Made by a program: the position numbers and the translations under genes. Positions 15,603 to 23,164 of a stretch of DNA of 23,164 nucleotides are shown here, piece by piece. Source of the DNA: an uncultured Porphyromonadaceae bacterium (lineage in GTDB: Bacteria; Bacteroidota; Bacteroidia; Bacteroidales; Muribaculaceae); contig CAJKBH010000043.1 of NCBI GenBank assembly GCA_905198125.1, positions 1 to 23,164 on the forward strand, given 5' to 3'. Every line of letters starts with the position of its first letter. Within the stretch, counting starts at the first letter, position 1. The notes under the pieces are model-generated. The model was not told the origin of the DNA and searched no databases. It saw only the letters and a program-made list of their open reading frames with translations.

Positions 15603-15681
15603 CGGGACAAAAACGGGACAAGTACCGTTGAAGTCCCTATTGTTGAACGTGCATTATTTTGCAGTCGGCTGCGAAATAATG
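15603..15681 (+). promoter_or_regulatory. Direct repeats and inverted repeat upstream of the integrase
   Basis: CGGGACAA occurs at 15603-15610 and 15614-15621, an 11-bp period consistent with binding on one helix face. Downstream, 15652-15681 is an inverted repeat: CATTATTT and GCAG pair with CTGC and AAATAATG around TCGG, with one mismatch. Its left arm contains TTATTTTG, close to a -7 box. Between tRNA and int these could be integrase/excisionase arm sites and an int operator; this is inference. Confidence 0.5.
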
Positions 15682-15689
15682 TTAAAAAA

Positions 15690-16898
15690 ATGTGTGCAGC
15701 AACAAGCCCCACGCTAAAGGAAAGAAGCTGGGAACCGCCGCGAGACATGATGAGCGGCGTATCAGCGGCCATCAGGTACACGATGCCGGTGGTGCGGAAA
15801 TCTAAAGGATGTTCGTACATCGAATTTTACGCCTTTGACCCTGAGAAGGGAGCGATGCGACGTAAACGAATCAAGACAAACCGCATCAAGGGTTCCAAGG
15901 AGAATCGGAAGTATATTAACGATGTGTTAACCCGGTTGACAGATCAGTTAACCCATGGATGGAATCCGTGGATAGCAAAGGACACGGAGAACCTCGACGT
16001 GTTCGCCGATGTGATGGATCGGTATGAGCGCCATCTGGAGAAGATGTTGGCCAGCGGATACTACCGCGCCGAAACATATAACGGCTATAAGTCACAGACG
16101 AAGATTCTGCGCGAATATGCCCGAGCTGTCAAGCCTATCTACTATGTGTATCAATTCGACCGTACATATTGCGTAAACTTCCTGGATCATGTATTCATCG
16201 AGCGAGAGAATTGCGCACAGACGCGAAACAACTACCTTGCATACTTAAAGGTGCTGAGCGGCTACATGGTCGAGCGCGGATACCTTAAGAGCCGGCCCAC
16301 TGACGGCATAGCGATGATAAGCAAGCGTCTCTACAAGAAAGGACGTACCGACATCCCTCTTGACAAGGTTAAGGCGATAGGCGAGTACTGCCGCAATAAC
16401 GACCGACACTTCCTGTTGGCCCTGTATATCCTATACTACAGTTTCATTCGCCCGGTTGAGATAATGCGAATGCGGCTGAGCTGGCTGCAGCCGAAGTATG
16501 GCACGATCATAGTGCCGGCCGATTGTTCGAAGAACGGCAAGGAGCAGGTGGTGACGATGCCGAAAAAGGTGTGGCATTACTGCATAGACCTCGGCATCTT
16601 CTCGGCTGCGACTTCCGACTACCTGTTTTCTAACAACCTGCGCCCCGGGCCGATGGCTATGAGTCCGAAGCTGCTGCGTGACCACTGGGGCAAGATGCGC
16701 AATGCGCTTAATCTTCGCCCCGAGTGGAAGCTGTACAGCATGAAGGACACCGGGATCACGGCCATGCTAAAGGATAAGGTGGCCACGGTCGATGTCCGCG
16801 ATCAGGCGCGACACTCGTCACTGGCCATCACGGAACTCTACGTGCATCATGCAGAGGCCGTAAATACGGAAATTCTTAACATGGACGGTGCGCTTTAG
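15690..16898 (+). CDS. int: Tyrosine recombinase / prophage integrase
   Basis: A 402-residue site-specific recombinase. The N-terminal part (about 32-95) is an arm-type DNA-binding region (VRKSKGCSYIEFYAFDPE). A SAM-like core-binding domain (about 105-215) and the C-terminal catalytic domain follow. Catalytic residues visible are Arg 254 (FIRPVEI), His 375 (RHSS) and Tyr 384 (ELYVHH). The usual HxxR is replaced by Tyr 349-x-x-Lys 352 (YSMKDTGIT), a form I recall in Bacteroides phage integrases. The start at 15690 follows an A-run, a good Bacteroidota context; in-frame Met at 15750 and 15783 are alternatives. The gene points away from tRNA-Pro, the probable integration target. Its last 4 bp overlap the end of the convergent tail gene. 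Confidence 0.9.
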   Translation: MCAATSPTLKERSWEPPRDMMSGVSAAIRYTMPVVRKSKGCSYIEFYAFDPEKGAMRRKRIKTNRIKGSKENRKYINDVLTRLTDQLTHGWNPWIAKDTENLDVFADVMDRYERHLEKMLASGYYRAETYNGYKSQTKILREYARAVKPIYYVYQFDRTYCVNFLDHVFIERENCAQTRNNYLAYLKVLSGYMVERGYLKSRPTDGIAMISKRLYKKGRTDIPLDKVKAIGEYCRNNDRHFLLALYILYYSFIRPVEIMRMRLSWLQPKYGTIIVPADCSKNGKEQVVTMPKKVWHYCIDLGIFSAATSDYLFSNNLRPGPMAMSPKLLRDHWGKMRNALNLRPEWKLYSMKDTGITAMLKDKVATVDVRDQARHSSLAITELYVHHAEAVNTEILNMDGAL

Positions 16899-18721
16899 CC
16901 CTTGACCGGATAGAATTCACCTTTCAATAACTGCGACATTCCGTTATCTGTGAATGTCGCGGTTATTTTTTCGCACACATATCGCCGGCCCTGGATGAAG
17001 AACAGCGCACGCGGATTCGGTATAGAGTCAGCCAGGAACTTAAACGTTACCTTGGTAGACGTGTCTATGTCGTGCGGAGCCTTGTAGCGTGACGACTTCG
17101 GATCGTTGATTCGAAAGTTAAACGGCAACACCCAATAGTTGGCCCAGGCATCGTCTATGACGATTGGATCGACATACGGGTGCGGACGCCCTGCATACCA
17201 TTGACCGTTCCACCATCCTATATAAATAGTATTGTAATATTCAGCTCTATCTTCTTTTTCTCCTGCTTCAAAACTTCGTTGACATGGAGGTTTTGCACGT
17301 TCAAAATCCTGTTCGTCTCTTTGATTAAAATTGGAATCCGTATCCTCAGATGGATTTAGCTGGACACCATCAAAAGAGGATTCATCATATCCTGAAGGCT
17401 GCAGGAACAGAGTGTCCCGGTATTTGTCATCTGTGAAATCGATATTTGCCGGAGCAAAATCTATCTCTGTCTTATCGGTATCTTCGTCATCATCGACGAT
17501 ATAGGGACCATATAGATTGACCGGCTGCAGCACATGGCGATACTGATAACCATCTGCGTTAGGATTAGGATTTTTTCTGCGGTCCACTGCACGGAAAATG
17601 AAATATGTATCGACATCCCTCGCATAAAGGACCTTCCAGTAATTAGTCCCTCGTTTGTTTCCTCCAACACTAAGTCTAAGGCCTTGGTTTGAACTCATCA
17701 GAGTTGACAAAGTATTATATTTTACAACATTGCCAAATTCGATGTATGTTTTGAGCACTTCCGGATTATCATAAAACTTCCACATGTTGAAGTCGCATTC
17801 CTTGAACGCGATATTCTTAGCATAAAGATACTCGCATGACTTCTGTTCATCCTTAATCTGAGCTGTAAATGCGTCAACGACTTTGTCGATACGCACTGTA
17901 GGTAGTGACTGTATGACCGGGCGCGAGAACTTGAATACTATCATCTTGTCGCGGTGATCGATATCGAACTCGCCCTCAAGAAGAAGTTCAAGTTTTTCGA
18001 AAAACTCGGCCACTGACCAATGAGGCAGTGCCCTGGCATAATCATTAAGATCCCATGATGCCGGCAGACAGTTGCATATAAGCATATACTTATATGTATT
18101 GTCAGCCTCCAGCTCCGAAATATCGCATGAATAGTCCACGGCGGCGCAAATCTTTTTGATGATGAATACAAGATATGGCTGCCATGAAAGATATGTGCAT
18201 TCCTCATTCCAGGCATATCCGCCTCCATCGGTCTTTTCGATGCAGTTATGTAGAATGCCCGAATCATTATTAACCCATGGTAAAGCAACTGATTCACGGT
18301 TAGTGTATTCCGGATTTATGGCGTCCATGGGCTGGATACTTGACGAATTCTTATACTGCGGCGAGCCCAAAGTAAGTTCGTTGATGTATATTTCATCGAA
18401 CTTCTTGTCAAAATTCTGTTCCGAGCGGCCAGCCAGGAACTGGACCTTGATATCAGTTTCGGATATTTCCGTGATTGTGACGGTGCCGAACTTGACGAAG
18501 TCGGCACACCGTATCTCACAATCATAGCGTAGCTTCTGTGCCTTGACGTCCTTGCGATTCAAGTGACCGAAGATGGCCAGATTCTGCGGACAGTCGGCCA
18601 GTGGAAGCGTAATGGCCAGCGTATAGTCGTCTGCGCCGCCGAAAAGCCTGTTTTCGGCGACGTAGTCGAAGGAAGTATCGGATTTAAGGACAGCCGGACG
18701 ACCGTCAATCAATATCTGCAT
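16895..18721 (-). CDS. Phage tail protein following the tape measure protein
   Basis: A 608-residue protein that I recognise only as the type of tail protein found after tape measure genes in Bacteroides prophages. The N-terminus MQILIDGRPAVLKSDTSFDY, then ENRLFGGADDYTLAITLPL, suggests a distal-tail or baseplate-hub role. The middle holds an acidic stretch (DDDEDTDKTEIDF). The C-terminus looks like a beta-rich domain. No signal peptide or enzymatic motif was seen. It starts 1 nt after the tape measure stop (TGACATG), so translation is probably coupled. It ends overlapping the integrase gene tail to tail. The DNA is clearly more AT-rich than the terminase gene. Adsorption or tip assembly is a position-based inference. 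Confidence 0.78.
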   Translation of the reverse strand: MQILIDGRPAVLKSDTSFDYVAENRLFGGADDYTLAITLPLADCPQNLAIFGHLNRKDVKAQKLRYDCEIRCADFVKFGTVTITEISETDIKVQFLAGRSEQNFDKKFDEIYINELTLGSPQYKNSSSIQPMDAINPEYTNRESVALPWVNNDSGILHNCIEKTDGGGYAWNEECTYLSWQPYLVFIIKKICAAVDYSCDISELEADNTYKYMLICNCLPASWDLNDYARALPHWSVAEFFEKLELLLEGEFDIDHRDKMIVFKFSRPVIQSLPTVRIDKVVDAFTAQIKDEQKSCEYLYAKNIAFKECDFNMWKFYDNPEVLKTYIEFGNVVKYNTLSTLMSSNQGLRLSVGGNKRGTNYWKVLYARDVDTYFIFRAVDRRKNPNPNADGYQYRHVLQPVNLYGPYIVDDDEDTDKTEIDFAPANIDFTDDKYRDTLFLQPSGYDESSFDGVQLNPSEDTDSNFNQRDEQDFERAKPPCQRSFEAGEKEDRAEYYNTIYIGWWNGQWYAGRPHPYVDPIVIDDAWANYWVLPFNFRINDPKSSRYKAPHDIDTSTKVTFKFLADSIPNPRALFFIQGRRYVCEKITATFTDNGMSQLLKGEFYPVKG

Positions 18722-18722
18722 G

Positions 18723-21700
18723 TCACTTCTTGAGTTTAGGTTTTTTGTTTCTTATATACTGGTCGTATTCGTCCTGTGCCCTGTTGATGCCGTGGTCGCC
18801 GGTTACGGTGACAATGGCACCCAGCGGCTGCTGCAGACGGCTGTTAAGCCGTTCTACAGCCTCGGTGTTGTTTGCCACTGCTGTAGCAACGAGGACATTA
18901 GATCCATCGCTTTCGGCCATGCGGACAAGCGAGTCATTGGCGCGGATGGAGCGCGACACGTCCTCGCTGCCGAGCGAGCCAATGGTGTTTGTGCGCTGGG
19001 CATAGTCCAGAGCATCAATCATCGGACGTGCCACAGGGTTAGCGAGAAGTTTCTGCGAAGCCACCCATTCGCCCGCATGGACGATGCCGGCAGGTTCATC
19101 GACGGCTCCGGGCCGAGTGAATCCACCCTTAGAATAGCCCTGGGCCTCCGCCGCCTGTTGCTGCTTCTTGATTAGCGCGATCTGGACGGCACCCTGAGCG
19201 ACGGCCAGAGCTGCGGCTATAGGAGCGAGGACAAGACCGGCGGGACCGCCTACGGATAGACCGGCGCTGTATGCCTGTACGGCATTGGCGGCAGTCTGAG
19301 CGATTGTGGCCACGACCTGCAGCACGAACTGTTTGCGCGACTGCTCGCGCTTCAGTTTGGCCAGTTCCTTCTCCTTTTCCTTCTCCAGCTTACGAGTTCG
19401 GTAGGAATTGCCTTCGGCGGCCTCAATTTCGGCGTCATATCGTTTTTCAACGGCTTTAGCCTGGATCTCATATTCTGCTTTCTGGAATTCGGTGACCATA
19501 GATAAAACAGAAGTTGTGACACCTGCTGTAGATCTGATTGCTTCTGACAGTGTTTCTAATTTGGCAGATGGGCCTTGATCCGGATCAGACAGAGCATCAG
19601 CGAATGCTTTCCATGATTCGCCCATAGTCGCCAGCATCGATACCCATTCGGACTTGCAATCTTTAAAAGTTGAAATGAATACTTTCTGCAGTTCATTATC
19701 CACACGTTTTAGAGCTTTCTCATATTCCTCTAAGCTGATAATACCTGCTTGCAAAGCCTCTCTCAAGTATTTTTTCTGACGATCCGCATTTTCACGTGCT
19801 GCTTCGACTCGGTTCTCGAAGGAGTCAGGTTCCTTCATGCCCGGTAAATTTTCTTTCTGGTTCTTCTCGGCATCGGCCTGCTTATCACGGAGTTTCTCCA
19901 TCCAGCTGATGTATTCCGTAATTGTTAGTTCCCCTTGCTTCCTTAACTCATTTACCGCCGCACGATCCATGTCAAATTTAATGCTCACGGGCTGGAGGTC
20001 CAGTTCTTGCTGTAACCTGGCTTTTTCAGCAAGGAGTTTTTTCTGTTTCGACTCGACATCCAGCAGTAGCAGGTCGTCGATCTGCCTCTGGTAGTCCTCG
20101 TATTCCTTGTCTGTCTTCTTGTAGAGGGCCTGTTGGTCCTTAAGGGCGTTGTAGCGGATCTTGAGAATTTCTTCCTCGAGACGCAGTTCCTCGGCCAGAG
20201 TGTGACTGGACTTGTAGGCATAGCGGGCCTTAAGGTCTCGTTCCTCGGCCTGGGCCACGCGCTGAATGGCCTCTTTATTGATGGCCAGCCGCTGCTCATT
20301 GGCGTTGTTCAGGAACTCCTCGCGCTTACGGGCCAGGGCCTGACACTCGTCCGACTCTTGAATGCCCCATTGCTTGTACAAGGCGATGGAGTCATCATAG
20401 TATTTCTCATCGGCGGCGAGCTTGCGCTTGTTGTACTCAGCATAGTTGATTTCGCCCATCATTCGCAGAGCCATGATTTCGGTCTGTTCCTTGTCGCGAG
20501 CAGCCTTGATCTGGTCCAATGCCTCCTTGAACTCTTTCCGGGCCTGAACGGCAGCAGCGCGAGCAGCGGCCTGAGCCTTTTTTGCATCCTTTTCTGCCTG
20601 GACCTGCGATGTGTAGCCTGTACCGGAACCGGTGTCTGCAGACGGATTGAAATTGTCATTCTGGTCTCCTGACATCAGCTCCAGTACACCGTAAGTCTTA
20701 TAAATAAGCCTTGATTGCTCGTCAACATCCTTAAGATCCTTATTTACCGCCTTAAGATTCAAGTCAAGGCGTTCGGCCGCGCCGGCAAAGCCCGTCAGCG
20801 CCAAGGCGAACGAAGGCATACCACCTCCGGAAGATGTATTGTAATTGACATTTCCGGCTGCATTCGAAGTGTATTGGGATTGCTCGGCGGCCATTTTGTC
20901 CCGCTCCGATTCAATCTCAGTCTTTTTAACTGTAAGGTCAGCTCGTTTTTTGCCAAGTTCCTTAAGCTTATCCTTGGCACCCTGAATCTCATAGAGGTGT
21001 GTAAGCGACTTGATATAGTCATCGACGGCATCCTTGGAGTAAATGAACGCACCGGTCAGCATATCGATGTTTGCCCTCATGTTCGGGACAGTCTCGTTCA
21101 GTTTATTGCAGATGGCCAGGCGTTTCTCCTCGGCGGTGTTGACGTCGGAGGCCGCGGCCATAAGTTGCTCAAGTTTGAACTTTTCCTCCTCCACCTGTCC
21201 TATGGCCGTACGCTTGATGTTGTTGAGAGTCTTCAGTGCTTCAATCTGGGCCTGATGTTTAGCAATAAGCCTCGTCAATACCTGAGACAGAGCGAGAGCA
21301 GCGGTGGTAATGGCAATAAATATTTTAGCGCCTCCGGCGGACGCCATAAGATTCACGGCCTTGCGCCAGCGAAGCTGCATGGCGTAGTTGACCTGCAGAC
21401 CGTTTGTAAAGTACTGTACGGCATTTGTCAGAGCGGCGACGGCAACTCTCACAAGTCCCATTGCTGCCGGCAGAGCCTTGCACAATGCTCCCCATGCCTT
21501 TGTGACCGCTGTCATGGCTGTTGTCTTTATGACAGCCATGTTGATTGCGGTGTAATATGTAATCAGGGCCACTGTCAGCATCATGATGGCGACTTTCTGA
21601 TCCAATATGAATCTTACAACCGTCATCATCACGCGTATCAGAGCGGTGGAAGAAGAAATGATATGCGACATTACCGGTGAAAGTTCCTCTCCCAGTTCGA

Positions 21701-23090
21701 CACGGAGATCATTGACCGCCTTTTTTGCCTTGTCGAGCGAAGCCTGAACCGTATTGTTCTGGACGCTGAATTCCTTGTCGATTGATGTCCCTTCCTTGAA
21801 TGCGACATTGGCAGCTTGCTGCTGGGCCTTTACTTCGTCGATATGAGTGGCGAGAGTGGAAAGCGCAGCGATGGCGCGCGAGCCGTTTTCGCCCATGTCC
21901 TTGAACATCGGAGACAGAACGTCCATGCCTCCGGCTTTCTGCAGAGTCTCCAGGAATAGGATCAGCGCACCGTTTACGTCGGTCTTGAGTTGCTCGGTGA
22001 ACTTCTTCACGTCCAGGCCAGCCACTTTGGCGTATTTAGCCGGTTCCTGCATCATGCGGACTATGACCTGCGACAAAGCGGTAGACGATGCCTCCACCTG
22101 CTGGCCGTTTGCGTCCAGCACGGCACCGAATGCCATGATCTGCGGAATCGTCATGTTGGCCTGTGCGCCGACTCCTCCCATTCGGGATGCAAAGTCCGCT
22201 AAATAAGGAGCCGATGCGGAACAGTTCTGCGACAGTTCGTTTATGACTGAACCCACCTTAAGAAGCGACTGTTCAGTTCCGTACATCTGCTCATATCCGA
22301 ACACACCGGTCAGTTTGGAGAGAGTCAAAGTAGCTCCTTCTCCAAGGTCATCGAGGGCTACATTAATCTTGTCGGCTGCACGGACGAAGCCCATTACATC
22401 CTCGGCCGAGGTTTTGCCAAGGCGGCCGGCCTCCTGGGCCAGTTTATTCAGATCCTCGCGTGAGGTTCGTGTGTCTATCTTCTTGAATTCCTCATTCAGT
22501 GCAGCTACATCCTTGGATCCCATTCCGGTGAACTTGCGAACGTTCGCCATCTCCTGGTCCATGGAAGCGAATGCATCGACCGCGTTACGACCGATGTCCA
22601 CTATTCCGTTACCCCATTGTCTCAGCAAGTCAAGGGCTGGCCATGCAGACTCTGACCAATCCTTGAAGCGATCCCAGAGGGATCTTTGTTCCTTGAATTC
22701 TTCGTTAAGCTCGTCTATACGGGCCTGAACTTCCTTGATTTGACGAGCATAAGAATTCCAGGCCTCCGTATTTGGCCTTGTGCTTTGCAGCTCGTTTTGG
22801 AGATGTTTAAGTGCATTGTTCAGACCGCGAATGGAGGAATTGCTGAGATTGTTCAGGACTATACCGGTACCCTTGGCGGCAGATTCGGTCTTGTTTAGTT
22901 CCCTATTAACCCTATCGAGCTCACGCCGGAGTTTATTGGCGGACTTCTTGTCGCCTGTATCCATTGCGGCCTGCAGCTGTTTGTCGAGGTCCTCGGCTTT
23001 CTTCCGGAGTCGGTCCATCGCGTCTGCGGCCTGTTCGCCATTTACGAACAGCTTTACCGTAGCCTCGTCATTGATGCTTCTATTACTCAT
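18723..23090 (-). CDS. Phage tail tape measure protein, TP901 family
   Basis: A 1455-residue protein when started at MSNRSINDEAT (23090). The frame is open to 23159, but MISVQQKNKQNRPC reads as non-family sequence and a -7-like box lies at 23118-23111. It sets tail length and is threaded in the tail tube. The N-terminal 130 residues are coiled coil. The TP901 core follows (VRKFTGMGSKDVAALNEEF, TRTSREDLNKLAQEAGRLG, then MGENGSRAIAALSTLA). Hydrophobic stretches lie near 495-515 and 587-603. A long Lys/Glu/Gln-rich coiled coil covers roughly 800-1250, then a hydrophobic Ala/Gly-rich segment near 1253-1307. The C-terminus has KGGFTRPGAVDEPAGIVHAGEWV, typical of tape measure proteins. The length suits a long, probably siphovirus-like tail. 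It is first in a two-gene minus-strand unit here; upstream genes lie outside the window. Confidence 0.92.
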   Translation of the reverse strand: MSNRSINDEATVKLFVNGEQAADAMDRLRKKAEDLDKQLQAAMDTGDKKSANKLRRELDRVNRELNKTESAAKGTGIVLNNLSNSSIRGLNNALKHLQNELQSTRPNTEAWNSYARQIKEVQARIDELNEEFKEQRSLWDRFKDWSESAWPALDLLRQWGNGIVDIGRNAVDAFASMDQEMANVRKFTGMGSKDVAALNEEFKKIDTRTSREDLNKLAQEAGRLGKTSAEDVMGFVRAADKINVALDDLGEGATLTLSKLTGVFGYEQMYGTEQSLLKVGSVINELSQNCSASAPYLADFASRMGGVGAQANMTIPQIMAFGAVLDANGQQVEASSTALSQVIVRMMQEPAKYAKVAGLDVKKFTEQLKTDVNGALILFLETLQKAGGMDVLSPMFKDMGENGSRAIAALSTLATHIDEVKAQQQAANVAFKEGTSIDKEFSVQNNTVQASLDKAKKAVNDLRVELGEELSPVMSHIISSSTALIRVMMTVVRFILDQKVAIMMLTVALITYYTAINMAVIKTTAMTAVTKAWGALCKALPAAMGLVRVAVAALTNAVQYFTNGLQVNYAMQLRWRKAVNLMASAGGAKIFIAITTAALALSQVLTRLIAKHQAQIEALKTLNNIKRTAIGQVEEEKFKLEQLMAAASDVNTAEEKRLAICNKLNETVPNMRANIDMLTGAFIYSKDAVDDYIKSLTHLYEIQGAKDKLKELGKKRADLTVKKTEIESERDKMAAEQSQYTSNAAGNVNYNTSSGGGMPSFALALTGFAGAAERLDLNLKAVNKDLKDVDEQSRLIYKTYGVLELMSGDQNDNFNPSADTGSGTGYTSQVQAEKDAKKAQAAARAAAVQARKEFKEALDQIKAARDKEQTEIMALRMMGEINYAEYNKRKLAADEKYYDDSIALYKQWGIQESDECQALARKREEFLNNANEQRLAINKEAIQRVAQAEERDLKARYAYKSSHTLAEELRLEEEILKIRYNALKDQQALYKKTDKEYEDYQRQIDDLLLLDVESKQKKLLAEKARLQQELDLQPVSIKFDMDRAAVNELRKQGELTITEYISWMEKLRDKQADAEKNQKENLPGMKEPDSFENRVEAARENADRQKKYLREALQAGIISLEEYEKALKRVDNELQKVFISTFKDCKSEWVSMLATMGESWKAFADALSDPDQGPSAKLETLSEAIRSTAGVTTSVLSMVTEFQKAEYEIQAKAVEKRYDAEIEAAEGNSYRTRKLEKEKEKELAKLKREQSRKQFVLQVVATIAQTAANAVQAYSAGLSVGGPAGLVLAPIAAALAVAQGAVQIALIKKQQQAAEAQGYSKGGFTRPGAVDEPAGIVHAGEWVASQKLLANPVARPMIDALDYAQRTNTIGSLGSEDVSRSIRANDSLVRMAESDGSNVLVATAVANNTEAVERLNSRLQQPLGAIVTVTGDHGINRAQDEYDQYIRNKKPKLKK

Positions 23091-23110
23091 AGATGTGGAG
23101 AGATTTTCCA

Positions 23111-23118
23111 CAAATCTA
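23111..23118 (-). promoter_or_regulatory. Possible -7 box upstream of the tape measure gene
   Basis: The minus strand reads TAGATTTG, a TAnnTTTG match, about 21 nt before the ATG at 23090. No -33 TTTG is found at the proper distance, so it may be chance in AT-rich DNA. Confidence 0.25.
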
Positions 23119-23164
23119 CAAGGTCTATTTTGTTTATTTTTTTGTTGGACGCTAATCATCTCTG

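Overview
The window looks like chromosomal DNA of a gut-type Bacteroidales bacterium, plausibly Muribaculaceae-like; the family is inference. The evidence is repeated promoters of the Bacteroidota form (TTTG, about 20 bp, TAnnTTTG), few Shine-Dalgarno sites, a single-chain SecDF, the cytochrome b - flavoprotein - iron-sulfur (C-A-B) order of the fumarate reductase/succinate dehydrogenase operon, and a secreted protease ending in a type A sorting-like domain.

Left part, 1-12.8 kb, is host core. On the minus strand: an M6-family secreted metalloprotease (153-3002) with its own promoter and terminator; the frdCAB operon (7145 to 3319) with a structured leader and a strong terminator; and secDF (10523 to 7551) with a terminator. 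On the plus strand, divergent from secDF, is a large SbsA-Ig-like lipoprotein (10760-12763). Two intergenic gaps (about 7333-7456 and 12768-12852) carry copies of the same hairpin repeat built on GACGACGTGGACGTCGTC.

Right part, 12.9-23.2 kb, is phage-derived. A small protein (12930-13373) and an apparently intact large terminase (13386-15305) are co-directional and GC-rich like the host genes. Then comes a tRNA-Pro(GGG) unit with promoter, 110-nt structured leader, tRNA (15471-15545) and terminator. Immediately beyond it is a tyrosine integrase (15690-16898), which points away from the tRNA. It converges with a minus-strand tail operon: a tape measure protein (to 18723) followed 1 nt later by a tail-tip-like protein (18721-16895). 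The int/tail side is visibly more AT-rich than the terminase side. The simplest reading is a prophage that entered at the tRNA-Pro 3' side and continues rightwards out of the window, while the terminase pair on the other side of the tRNA belongs to an older, ameliorated or separate element. The far attachment site is not in view, so this is inference.

Gene-free stretches above 300 bp are: 3003-3318 (M6 promoter, TCTCGAT repeats, frd terminator), 7146-7550 (frd promoter and leader palindromes, hairpin repeats, secDF terminator), and 15306-15689 (tRNA-Pro unit, CGGGACAA direct repeats, inverted repeat before int). No CRISPR array, IS element or rRNA was seen.
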